In this document: positions 1 to 7,697 of the stretch, one piece after another | Position numbering within the stretch: position 1 is the stretch's first letter | How the letters are laid out: every line of letters begins with the position of its first letter | From: Akkermansia muciniphila | GTDB taxonomy: Bacteria > Verrucomicrobiota > Verrucomicrobiia > Limisphaerales > SXTU01 | Direction of reading: 5' to 3' | Assembly (NCBI GenBank): GCA_945872195.1 | Contig: CAMBZO010000036.1 | Coordinates: 1 to 12,673, forward strand | DNA length: 12,673 nucleotides | The notes under the pieces: model-generated | The model's input: the letters and a program-made list of their open reading frames with translations, nothing else | Told to the model about the DNA's origin: nothing | Databases searched by the model: none | Program-made: the position numbers and the translations under genes

Positions 1-843
1 CGCGGGGAGATCTTCGGCCTCCTCGGCCACAACGGCGCGGGCAAGAGCACCGCCATCGGCATGATGCTCGGCCAGGTCTGGCCCACCACCGGCGAGTTGC
101 GTATCTGCGGCCACGACATCACACGTGACCGCGCGAAGGCACTGCACCGAGTCGGCGCGATTTTCGAGACGCCAGTTTTTTACGACTACCTCAGCGGCTG
201 GAAGAATCTGCAAATCCTCAGCCACTACACCGCGCCCACGCCGCCGGAGCGCATCAAGAAAATCGTCGAGTGGGTCGGCCTCACCGGGCGCGAGCACGAC
301 AAGGTGAGCAAGTATTCCCACGGCATGCGCACGCGGCTCGCCCTCGCGCAGGCGCTCTTGCCCGACCCCGAGCTGCTCATCCTCGACGAGCCCAGCGATG
401 GCCTCGACCCCGAGGGCATCCACGAGATGCGCCTCACCATTCAGCGACTGCAAAAGGAACTGGGTCTCACCATCCTACTCTCCTCGCACCTGCTCAACGA
501 AGTCGAGTTGCTCTGCACACGCATCGCGGTCCTGAACCAGGGGAAGAAAGTTTTTGAAGGCACGCTCGCCGACGCGAAGCAGACGAAGCAGTGGGTGCGC
601 CTCAAGGTCGGCGACTTCGCCAAGGCCACCGTGAGCTTGCAGTCCGAGAAGCTCATTACCGACACGCGCAACGGCTCGCTCGTCGCCCTCGCAGACGGAG
701 TGAAGATCGATGCCCTCATCCGCCGCCTCGTGGCGCAGGACATCTCGGTCTTTGAGGTCGCGCAGGAGGAGGAGACGTTGGAGAGCTTCTATCTGAATCT
801 GATGCAGGATAGCCGGGCAAAACCGCAGGAGTTGAAGGGTTAA
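1..843 (+). CDS. ABC transporter ATP-binding protein, BcrA-like (5' end outside window)
   Basis: This is the nucleotide-binding subunit of an ABC exporter, hydrolysing ATP at the inner face of the cytoplasmic membrane. The frame is open from base 1, so the N-terminus is missing. Numbering from the first visible codon, the Walker A motif GHNGAGKST is at residues 9-17, the signature is a divergent YSHGMR at 105-110 (in place of LSGGQ), Walker B LLILDEP is at 125-131, and the H-loop histidine is at 163 in LLSSHLLNEVE. The Q-loop position reads IFETPVFYDYLSG with Glu for Gln, as I recall from the bacitracin-resistance (BcrA/DRA) subfamily. A C-terminal region of about 90 residues follows the ATPase core. 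The permease starts 67 bases downstream, so the two almost certainly form one transporter. The substrate cannot be read from the sequence. The stop codon lies inside the inverted repeat at 831-902. Confidence 0.95.
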   Translation, partial: RGEIFGLLGHNGAGKSTAIGMMLGQVWPTTGELRICGHDITRDRAKALHRVGAIFETPVFYDYLSGWKNLQILSHYTAPTPPERIKKIVEWVGLTGREHDKVSKYSHGMRTRLALAQALLPDPELLILDEPSDGLDPEGIHEMRLTIQRLQKELGLTILLSSHLLNEVELLCTRIAVLNQGKKVFEGTLADAKQTKQWVRLKVGDFAKATVSLQSEKLITDTRNGSLVALADGVKIDALIRRLVAQDISVFEVAQEEETLESFYLNLMQDSRAKPQELKG

Positions 844-902
844 AGGGTTGAAGAGTAAGACCCACCTCGCCCACCTCCCTTTCAACTCTTCCACTCTTCC
901 AC
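831..902. repeat. Inverted array of 8-base units between ABC ATPase and permease
   Basis: The left arm (831-854) is three 8-base units, GTTGAAGG, GTTAAAGG and GTTGAAGA. The right arm (879-902) is three units in the opposite sense, CTTTCAAC, TCTTCCAC and TCTTCCAC. About 17 of 24 positions are complementary in one register, and several of the mismatches would be G-U pairs in RNA; other registers are possible because the units repeat. The spacer is 24 bases. The left arm contains the ATPase stop codon and the right arm ends 8 bases before the permease ATG. It could be an intra-operon hairpin that sets the expression ratio of the two subunits, or a miniature repeat element. Confidence 0.7.
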
Positions 903-910
903 CCACGCCC

Positions 911-1759
911 ATGTTTCTCCTCCAACTCCGCAGCGAACTGGCGAAGCTCTTCGGCAAGAAGCGCACTTACATCGGCTTCGGGGCGTTCCTCCTGTCGCAG
1001 AACGTGATGCTGCTGGCCTTCCGCTACTCCAATTGGGAGAAGGGCACGGCCCGCTTGCTCGAAGGCAACGGCTACGTCGCCACCGAGTTCATCTCCACGC
1101 TGACCGTGGCCGTGCTGATGCTCATCCCGCAAATCCTCCTGCTCATGCCGCTCTACGTCATGCTCGTGGGCGGCGACCTCGTGGCGAAGGAGGCGGAGGA
1201 CGGCACGCTGCGGATGATCCTCTCACGGCCCATCTCGCGCTTCCGGCTGCTGTTTACCAAGTGGCTCACCGGCGTCATCTTCGCGGCGATTCTCGTGGTC
1301 TCGCTGGGGGCGATGGCGCTGTTCTTTGCGCGCTGCTGGTTCGAGTGGAAGGGGATGTTCATCTTCATCCCGATACCCGGCGGCCAGCCCATTTTCAACG
1401 TGATGAGCGCGGGCGAGGGCTTGAAGTATTACGCGCTGGCGCACGTGCTCCTCGCGGTCAACGCCTGCACGATGTTGAGCCTGGCGTTCATGTTTTCCTG
1501 TTTCAACATGAAGCCGGCCGCCGCGACCATTCTGGCGCTGTCGTTCCTGTTTCTCAGCGTGGTGATGGAGGGGATGCCGTTCTTCGAGGATTGGAAAGAG
1601 TTCGCCCTCACGCACCACTTCCGCGCGTGGATACTGGTGTTCGCCAAGCCGATGCCGCTTGCGCAGATTGCCGAGGCGCTCTGCGTGCTCGCGGGGGTGA
1701 ACGTGACGGCTTTCGTCATCGGTGCAACGCACTTCCACATGCGGGACATCAAGTCGTGA
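911..1759 (+). CDS. ABC-2 type transporter permease
   Basis: This is the membrane subunit that pairs with the upstream ATPase. The protein has 282 residues from the ATG at 911. An in-frame TTG at 848 would add 21 residues, but they would be encoded by the inverted repeat, so I reject it. About six hydrophobic spans are visible, roughly at residues 20-36, 62-86, 118-141, 173-196, 201-219 and 252-274. Between spans 2 and 3 lies GGDLVAKEAEDGTLRMILSR (residues 88-107), the conserved cytoplasmic 'xEAExGTLRxxLSRP' stretch of ABC-2 exporters, expected to contact the ATPase. No Shine-Dalgarno sequence precedes the start; the upstream bases are a pyrimidine-rich CTCTTCCACCCACGCCC. Two-gene ATPase/permease exporters of this type include antibiotic, lantibiotic and NosFY-like systems. 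Nothing here separates these possibilities. Confidence 0.9.
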   Translation: MFLLQLRSELAKLFGKKRTYIGFGAFLLSQNVMLLAFRYSNWEKGTARLLEGNGYVATEFISTLTVAVLMLIPQILLLMPLYVMLVGGDLVAKEAEDGTLRMILSRPISRFRLLFTKWLTGVIFAAILVVSLGAMALFFARCWFEWKGMFIFIPIPGGQPIFNVMSAGEGLKYYALAHVLLAVNACTMLSLAFMFSCFNMKPAAATILALSFLFLSVVMEGMPFFEDWKEFALTHHFRAWILVFAKPMPLAQIAEALCVLAGVNVTAFVIGATHFHMRDIKS

Positions 1760-1788
1760 GGCGTGGTGCGTGAAGAATCCCGAATTCT

Positions 1789-1908
1789 ATGAACCACATC
1801 GCCATGCTGGGCTGGTCGGAACTCGTCGTGCTCGCCGTGGTGATTGCGATTGGCATCGGCTGCTGGCTAGTCTTCAGCCGTGGCTCGGGTGAAAAGAAGG
1901 ATGAGTAA
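1789..1908 (+). CDS. Small single-span membrane protein, 39 residues
   Basis: A short frame from the ATG at 1789 encodes 39 residues. It begins MNHIAMLGWSELVVLAVVIA, continues through one hydrophobic helix (about residues 12-28, ending GCWLVF) and finishes with a charged tail, SRGSGEKKDE. It sits 29 bases after the permease stop and overlaps the following acetyltransferase by 8 bases in an ATGAGTAA arrangement, as expected for a translated, co-transcribed gene. The start LGWSELVVLAVV recalls the N-terminus of TatA-family proteins, but the amphipathic helix and the FGPxKLPEL-type motif are absent, so I do not call it TatA. It may be a small accessory subunit of the ABC exporter. The coding call rests on the clean hydrophobic-plus-charged pattern and the spacing; I recognise no family. 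Confidence 0.6.
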   Translation: MNHIAMLGWSELVVLAVVIAIGIGCWLVFSRGSGEKKDE

Positions 1909-2422
1909 GCGCAAGCCACTCGCGAAGAATCCGCCTCCTCACCTCGGTGGCTACACCGTGCGAGTTGCCCGCGTGGCTGATGCCGCCGTCATCGCCCGCT
2001 TCAACCGCGAGCTGGCCTTGGAAACGGAAAGCCGAAAGCTGAGTCCTCAGCGGGTCCTGCGCGGTGTGAAGGCGTTGCTGGCCGACGCGGCGAAAGGCAC
2101 CTACTTCGTGGCGGAGTCCGGCGGCGAGATCATCGGCCAGCTCCTCATCACTTACGAATGGAGCGACTGGCGCAACGGGAACTTCTGGTGGATTCAGAGT
2201 GTGTATGTCGCGTCGGCTTGGCGGGGCAGGGGAGTCTTCAAGGCGTTGCACGCACACATCGAGCGGCTTGCACGGAAGCGGAAGGATGTCTGCGGCGTGC
2301 GCCTCTACGTGGATGCTCACAACCTGAGGGCGAAGGATGTCTACGCCCGGTTCGGCCTGAAGGCGACGCACTACGAGCTGTGGGAGACGGATTTTGTTTT
2401 GCCCACGGATAACGGGGTTTAG
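1901..2422 (+). CDS. GNAT family N-acetyltransferase
   Basis: This is a single-domain Gcn5-related acetyltransferase of 173 residues, expected to transfer an acetyl group from acetyl-CoA to an amine. It has the N-terminal beta strand YTVRVARVADAAVIARFN (18-35), the mid-sheet strands TYFVAESGGEIIGQLLI (67-83), and the acetyl-CoA pyrophosphate loop SVYVASAWRGRGVFKALH (100-117), which fits the Q/RxxGxG/A motif as WRGRGV. The C-terminal part carries the usual Asn-plus-FG pair (DAHNLRAKDVYARFGLKAT, 138-156). I chose the ATG at 1901 because it overlaps the end of the small membrane gene; an in-frame GTG at 1880 would add seven basic residues and cannot be excluded. The purine run GAAAAGAAGG directly abuts the ATG and is too close for a normal ribosome binding site. 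The substrate is unknown. Confidence 0.9.
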   Translation: MSKRKPLAKNPPPHLGGYTVRVARVADAAVIARFNRELALETESRKLSPQRVLRGVKALLADAAKGTYFVAESGGEIIGQLLITYEWSDWRNGNFWWIQSVYVASAWRGRGVFKALHAHIERLARKRKDVCGVRLYVDAHNLRAKDVYARFGLKATHYELWETDFVLPTDNGV

Positions 2423-2471
2423 AGGAGACTGACAGCGGGTTCCATCGGCGTGTTCCGCGTTATCCGCGGGC
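2401..2471. terminator. Inverted repeat between convergent genes, possible bidirectional terminator
   Basis: The left arm GCCCACGGATAACGGG (2401-2416) lies in the last codons of the acetyltransferase. It is complementary at 14 of 16 positions to CGCGTTATCCGCGGGC (2456-2471), which lies just before the end of the minus-strand gene stopping at 2480. The right arm also contains a small hairpin of its own, CCGCG-TTATC-CGCGG. There is no T-run on either side, so a classical intrinsic terminator is not shown. The position between two converging genes makes a transcription-end role plausible. Confidence 0.5.
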
Positions 2472-2479
2472 AGCTCAGC

Positions 2480-3841
<1,362 letters not shown>

Positions 3842-3917
3842 GTGAGGTAGATGTCTGGGGTCAAAGGACAGCAGTAAAGCTTCGTGAATGCAAGCCGCGC
3901 GAGCGAGGCGCGCCGCG

Positions 3918-5150
3918 TCAGCGCACGACCTCGAACGCGAAGCCCTTCAGATACTCCGTCTCCGCGATGCAGGGGATGTAGGGATGATCTGGCGACTGCG
4001 TGAAGGTTGCCACTCGGCGCAGCACGCGGCGGGTGTCAAAGGCGGCGGAGAGAATCACATCCTGAAAGGTCACGCTGTCCACATGGTGCGAGCAGCAGAA
4101 CGTCGCCAAGAGGCCGCCGGGCCGGAGAAGCTTCAGCGCGCGCAGGTGGATTTCCTTGTAGCCGCGCAAGGCATCCTCGACAGAGGCGCGGTTCCGGGTG
4201 AAGGACGGCGGGTCGAGGATGACCGCATCGAACTTGGGGACGAGCTTCTCGTGCGGGCCGACGGTGGTCTGGGCCTTGAGCCAGTCGAAGACGTTCGCGG
4301 CCTCGAAGGTGCATTTGTCCGCGAGGCCGTTGGTTGCGGCGTTGCGCGTGGCGGCGGCGATGGCGTCCGCGCTCTGGTCAAGCCCGTGGACGCGTGCCGC
4401 TCCAGCGCGAGCCGCGTGCAGCGCGAAGCCGCCGAGAAACGTGAAGCAGTCGAGCACGTTCGCGCCGGGGGTGAGGCCGATGAGTTCGGCGGTCCGCTTG
4501 TAGTTCACCTGCTGGTCGAGATAGAGGCCCGTCTTGTGGCCGGCGCGGAGGTCCGTCTCGAACTTGAGGCCGTTGAGATCCACGGACACCGGGCCATCGA
4601 GCGTGCCGGCGAGGATTCCGTTCGCTTCGGGCAGACCCTCGAACTTGCGCGAGGCCATTTCATTTCGCTCGACGATGGCGCGCGGCTTGAAGATGGCCTG
4701 AAGCGCCGCGAGGATTTGCGGCTTGCGCAAATCCATGCCCAGCGCGGGCGTCTGCACCACGAGCACGTCGTCGTATTTGTCCACGATAAGGCCGCTGAGG
4801 AAGTCGCCCTCGGCGCTGACGACGCGGAAGGAAGTCGCACCCGGGAGGTGCCGTTGACGCAGCGCAAGCGCCGAGCGGATGCGCTCCTCGAAGAAAGCCT
4901 GATCCACCGTGACGTGATCATGCGTGAGCAGGCGGACGGTGATTTTGGATTTCGCGTTGTAAAGGCCGACGCCGAGCCAGTGTTTGCGGTGGTCCTTCAC
5001 CTCGACGATATCGCCGTCCTTCACGTCCGGGGACGCGTGCATGATGGCCCCGGCGTAGATCCACGGATGCCCGGCGACGATGCGGTCGGCTTCGCGGGGC
5101 TTGAGGATGACGAGGGGGAGGGCAGGGGAGGGGACTGTGGGTGCGGTCAT
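3918..5150 (-). CDS. rlmI: 23S rRNA (cytosine-C5) methyltransferase, RlmI/YccW family
   Basis: This is a SAM-dependent methyltransferase of 410 residues matching the RlmI family, which forms m5C1962 in 23S rRNA in E. coli. The N-terminal PUA domain begins around LVILKPREADRIVAGHPWIY (residues 13-32), a linker domain follows, then GLYLDQQ (208-214), SAM motif I VLDCFTFLGGFAL (232-244), DPPSF (313-317) and TFCCSHHV (350-357), whose second Cys (353) fits the catalytic cysteine of the family. I chose the ATG at 5150 because family members begin close to the PUA domain; a TTG at 5204 would add 18 residues, MIVTLLLTPP..., with no support. Upstream lies an inverted repeat (5187-5255). Target position C1962 is transferred from the family and is not proven. 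The gene may be co-transcribed with the receiver/hydrolase gene downstream. Confidence 0.88.
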   Translation of the reverse strand: MTAPTVPSPALPLVILKPREADRIVAGHPWIYAGAIMHASPDVKDGDIVEVKDHRKHWLGVGLYNAKSKITVRLLTHDHVTVDQAFFEERIRSALALRQRHLPGATSFRVVSAEGDFLSGLIVDKYDDVLVVQTPALGMDLRKPQILAALQAIFKPRAIVERNEMASRKFEGLPEANGILAGTLDGPVSVDLNGLKFETDLRAGHKTGLYLDQQVNYKRTAELIGLTPGANVLDCFTFLGGFALHAARAGAARVHGLDQSADAIAAATRNAATNGLADKCTFEAANVFDWLKAQTTVGPHEKLVPKFDAVILDPPSFTRNRASVEDALRGYKEIHLRALKLLRPGGLLATFCCSHHVDSVTFQDVILSAAFDTRRVLRRVATFTQSPDHPYIPCIAETEYLKGFAFEVVR

Positions 5151-5186
5151 GTTTGTAAACAGTTTGGGAAGCGGAGGTGGGGTTAA

Positions 5187-5255
5187 GAGCAAAGTTACGA
5201 TCAAGAGGGGAAGGTCCGGTGCTGACCCTTCGTGCTCTAAATCCTAATCTTGCTC
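5187..5255. repeat. Inverted repeat upstream of the rRNA methyltransferase
   Basis: The arm GAGCAAAGTTACGATCAAGAG (5187-5207, with the outer bases TTAA before it) is complementary at 16 of 21 positions to CTCTAAATCCTAATCTTGCTC (5235-5255). The spacer is 27 bases. Both arms are AT-richer than the neighbouring genes and read as degenerate GATTA/GAGCAA-like units. The element lies 37 bases upstream of the methyltransferase start, within its likely leader. It may be an RNA hairpin, a regulator site, or a miniature repeat. The remainder of the gap (5256-5332) shows only a 10-base direct repeat, TCACTCCGCC, at 5264-5273 and again at 5333-5342. Confidence 0.55.
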
Positions 5256-5332
5256 TCAAGCCGTCACTCCGCCGCTTCGGGGCGCAGATGAGGCCAGACT
5301 CACCCGGCTGAGGGAAGTCAATTGTCGGTGAC

Positions 5333-5971
5333 TCACTCCGCCATCTTGCCCATCGGAATCTCCGCCTTGAAGCGCCCCATGATCCTCAGTTCCAGAACGC
5401 CGGATTCATCGCCGGTTTTGCGGGCGGACATGACGATCGGCGCGGTTCCCTTGGATTTTTCGGCGGTCAGCGGCACGCGCAGCACGGGCGAGCTGCCCTT
5501 GCCGTAGATCGCCAGCTGGAACTCCTTCTTGCCCGCCCGCTCGATGCCGAGCGCGAAGACGGCCAGCTCCATCTCCTTTTCCCCGGCGGTGATCTTCGTG
5601 AGTCGCAGCTTGTCGTTCGCCAGCACGGTGTCCTTGTCCTTGGGCGCGATCTTCGAGGTCCACAACTGCCCCACGACCGTCGCCTCGCCCTTGGCCGCTT
5701 TCTTCGCTGCCTTGTCACCCTTGGCCGGCTGCTCGGATTTCAGCCGCTTGTCCGGGATGAGCAGGGCGCCCGCCTCGCCGATCTTGAACCCGGTGGCTTG
5801 GTCGGGAGCGAGTTCGAGCTTCAGCGGCAGATCGCCAAGGCGCTTGTTGGCGTCCATCAGCAGCGCGACGGCTTTGCTCAATTCCTCGGACGGGAGAGCT
5901 GTGGGTTCCTGTGCGTGGAGCAGGGTGAGGGTAGAACAGGTGGCGAGGGCGAGGAGAAGTTTGATTTTCAT
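5333..5971 (-). CDS. Secreted protein of unknown function
   Basis: A 212-residue protein with a clear export signal: MKIKLLLALATCSTLTLLHA followed by QEPT, with type I cleavage likely after Ala20. A Cys at position 12 does not make a proper lipobox. The mature part starts with a helix of SEELSKAVALLMDANKRLGD type, continues with a Lys/Ala-rich linker (KGDKAAKKAAKGEA, 84-97), and then a stretch predicted to be mostly beta strand (about 98-205) with alternating hydrophobic residues such as KEMELAVFALGIE and VLELRIMGRFKAEI. I do not recognise a domain. It starts 76 bases after the pseudopilin gene on the same strand and may be co-transcribed with it, so a periplasmic or surface role is reasonable. 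No Shine-Dalgarno sequence is seen upstream of the ATG. Confidence 0.85.
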   Translation of the reverse strand: MKIKLLLALATCSTLTLLHAQEPTALPSEELSKAVALLMDANKRLGDLPLKLELAPDQATGFKIGEAGALLIPDKRLKSEQPAKGDKAAKKAAKGEATVVGQLWTSKIAPKDKDTVLANDKLRLTKITAGEKEMELAVFALGIERAGKKEFQLAIYGKGSSPVLRVPLTAEKSKGTAPIVMSARKTGDESGVLELRIMGRFKAEIPMGKMAE

Positions 5972-6047
5972 CAGTCAGGAGAGCGTGCGATTCCCTACCC
6001 AAGACGGACAATCAAAAACTTTCGTTACAGCTCGCACCGACGGTGGA

Positions 6048-6803
6048 CTACGGCCCCCACATCCCGCCGTCGTTTTTCAGCCACTGGTCGCGGTTGATCA
6101 CGCGTGCGGAGCCGTCGGCGAAGCAGACATTGCCCTGATCGGTCAACTTGACGTTGACGTTCGGCAGGGCAGCGGAGTTCCCGCGGTTGTGGTGAAACAG
6201 GAAGTTGCCAAATTTCACACCTGCCAGGGAAGCTGGGACGCTGGTATCCATGATCCCATCGCCGTCGCTGTCCACGGTGATGGGCCATACGGTGGGAGTG
6301 TAGATGACTATGTTCGTGGATTCGCCGACGAGGAAGGTGCCGGCCGGAATTTCGGCCAACCGGACCGAGCCACCGCCGCCCGTGGTCACCTGATGGTAGG
6401 CAATCACCTTGTTGTAGTTCGGCGCGGTGGAGATGCCGCCCAGCGCGGGCGTGAAGAGCGCCGGGCAGCCGAGCTTGTTCTCGAAATCGTTCGCCAGGTT
6501 CGTTTGCACGCCCACATAGCTGGAGAGGACGGTCTTCCAGTCGGGGGACTGAGTGACGGTGCCCGGCGGCGGATAGACGCCGCCATAGTTGTAGGCATAC
6601 GGCGGCAGTCTGTCGTCATGATCGCCCGCGTAGATGTTGAACCCCAGCGCCACCTGCTTCCGATTACTTAAGCACTTCGTCATTTTCGCTTTCGCCTTCG
6701 CCTTGCCGAGGACCGGCAGCAGCATCCCCGCGAGGATTGCGATGATCGCGATGACCACGAGCAGTTCGATGAGCGTGAAGGCGGAGGAAGCACGCGGTCT
6801 CAT
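6048..6803 (-). CDS. Type II/IV pseudopilin-like protein with prepilin N-terminal methylation motif
   Basis: A 251-residue protein with a short basic leader, MRPRASSA, followed by FTLIELLVVIAIIAILAGML. Prepilin peptidase cleavage is expected between Ala8 and Phe9, leaving an N-terminal Phe and the conserved Glu at mature position 5 (Glu13). The hydrophobic helix runs to about residue 33 and continues into the Lys/Ala-rich VLGKAKAKAK. The C-terminal part has HHNRGN (204-209) followed by VCFADGSARV (226-235), the His...DG motif typical of the large verrucomicrobial and planctomycete paralogue families of such proteins. A DSDGDGIMD stretch (178-186) looks like a calcium-binding loop. Cys44, Cys113 and Cys227 are present. 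These proteins occur in many copies per genome and their individual roles are mostly unknown. An 11-base palindrome lies just upstream (6808-6818). Confidence 0.93.
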   Translation of the reverse strand: MRPRASSAFTLIELLVVIAIIAILAGMLLPVLGKAKAKAKMTKCLSNRKQVALGFNIYAGDHDDRLPPYAYNYGGVYPPPGTVTQSPDWKTVLSSYVGVQTNLANDFENKLGCPALFTPALGGISTAPNYNKVIAYHQVTTGGGGSVRLAEIPAGTFLVGESTNIVIYTPTVWPITVDSDGDGIMDTSVPASLAGVKFGNFLFHHNRGNSAALPNVNVKLTDQGNVCFADGSARVINRDQWLKNDGGMWGP

Positions 6804-6807
6804 AGGT

Positions 6808-6818
6808 GGTGCAGCACC
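6808..6818. promoter_or_regulatory. Small palindrome in the divergent pseudopilin/hydrolase region
   Basis: GGTGC-A-GCACC is a perfect palindrome beginning five bases upstream of the pseudopilin start (minus strand). The 102-base divergent gap (6804-6905) otherwise holds two copies of GGCTCCTT (6848-6855 and 6886-6893) and no promoter boxes I can identify. The palindrome could be an operator or an RNA hairpin at the start of the pseudopilin message. At this length and GC content it could also be chance. Confidence 0.25.
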
Positions 6819-6905
6819 GTAGGAGTGTCGCCGGATGCCGTCAAGGGGGCTCCTTGTGCGCCCTTCCGCCTTGCGTGAGCGACGAGGCTCCTTCAGCGTG
6901 CGCGC

Positions 6906-7679
6906 ATGAAACCCGTTTCACTCCGCATCGCCTTCACTTGCGTCTCCCTCGCCATCCTCAGTCACTCGCTCCTCGCCGCCGAGCCGACCGCCAAGCCTGT
7001 GGCAACCGGCTTTCAGAACCGCGTCTTCACCGACGCGGCCGGGCAGAAGCACCCCTTCGTCCTCTTCGTGCCCGCCAAGGCAGACCCCTCCGGCAAGCCC
7101 CCCGTCATGCTCTTCCTCCACGGCTCCGGCGAGCGCGGGCTGAACAACCTTGACCCGCTCATGGTCGGCCTCGGGCCGGCCATTTGGAAACGCAAGGCGA
7201 CGTTTCCCTTCGTCACCGTCATCCCGCAGTGCCAGCCGGGCAGCAACTGGCTCGCCGACGGCCCGGACGCGCAACGCGCCCTTGGGATGCTCCGCCAGAC
7301 GCAGGCCGAGTTCAGCACCGACCCCGACCGCGTGTATCTCACCGGCCTCTCCATGGGCGGCAGCGGCACATGGAGCCTCGCGGCCAAGGACCCTTCCGCA
7401 TGGGCGGCCATCGTCCCGATGTGCTCGCGACCGGACGCGGCCAACGCGGCCAAGTTCGCCGCTGCACGCCTGCCCATCTGGAATTTCTGTGGCGACCAGG
7501 ATCGAGAACCGACGGTGAAGGGAAGCCGCGAGATGCAAGAGGCGCTGACCAAGGCCGGCGCGACCGCGAAATACACCGAGTATCCCGGCGTGGGCCACAA
7601 CTGCTGGGACGACGCCTACGGCACCGACGCCCTCTACACCTGGCTCCTCACCCACGCGCGCAGCAAGAACGCGAAGTGA
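6906..7679 (+). CDS. Secreted alpha/beta hydrolase, predicted esterase/peptidase-like
   Basis: A 257-residue exported serine hydrolase. The signal peptide is MKPVSLRIAFTCVSLAILSH plus SLLAA, with cleavage likely after Ala25. Family landmarks are the oxyanion region MLFLHGSGERGLNN (68-81), IPQCQPGSNW (106-115), the nucleophile elbow GLSMGG with Ser149, the acid in FCGDQD (Asp197 or Asp199), and the catalytic His231 in GVGHNCW. The HGSGERGxxN stretch resembles the group annotated as predicted peptidases or polyhydroxybutyrate/feruloyl-esterase-like proteins, so an ester of a plant or polymer substrate is a fair guess but not shown. It is divergent from the pseudopilin gene and converges on the cytochrome gene with only 18 bases between the stop codons. 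No Shine-Dalgarno sequence is visible before the ATG. Confidence 0.9.
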   Translation: MKPVSLRIAFTCVSLAILSHSLLAAEPTAKPVATGFQNRVFTDAAGQKHPFVLFVPAKADPSGKPPVMLFLHGSGERGLNNLDPLMVGLGPAIWKRKATFPFVTVIPQCQPGSNWLADGPDAQRALGMLRQTQAEFSTDPDRVYLTGLSMGGSGTWSLAAKDPSAWAAIVPMCSRPDAANAAKFAAARLPIWNFCGDQDREPTVKGSREMQEALTKAGATAKYTEYPGVGHNCWDDAYGTDALYTWLLTHARSKNAK

Positions 7680-7697
7680 GCCGAAGGCCGTTTCCCC

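Noticed and set aside
848..910. Upstream TTG start for the ABC permease
   Set aside because: It would translate the right arm of the repeat into a 21-residue polar leader not typical of ABC-2 permeases; the ATG at 911 gives the usual N-terminus.
1789..1908. TatA/TatE translocase subunit
   Set aside because: Only the first dozen residues resemble TatA. The hinge and amphipathic helix are missing and no tatB or tatC lies nearby.
3896..3914. Terminator hairpin after the rRNA methyltransferase (GCGCG / CGCGC)
   Set aside because: It has a five-base stem, a GC-only palindrome and no T-run. In such GC-rich sequence this arises often by chance, and the two genes may be co-transcribed.
3888..5186. 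Long open frame (432 codons) on the plus strand
   Set aside because: It is antisense to the rRNA methyltransferase, which has every expected motif. The product is Arg/Glu/His-rich with no recognisable domain, as expected for the opposite strand of a high-GC gene.
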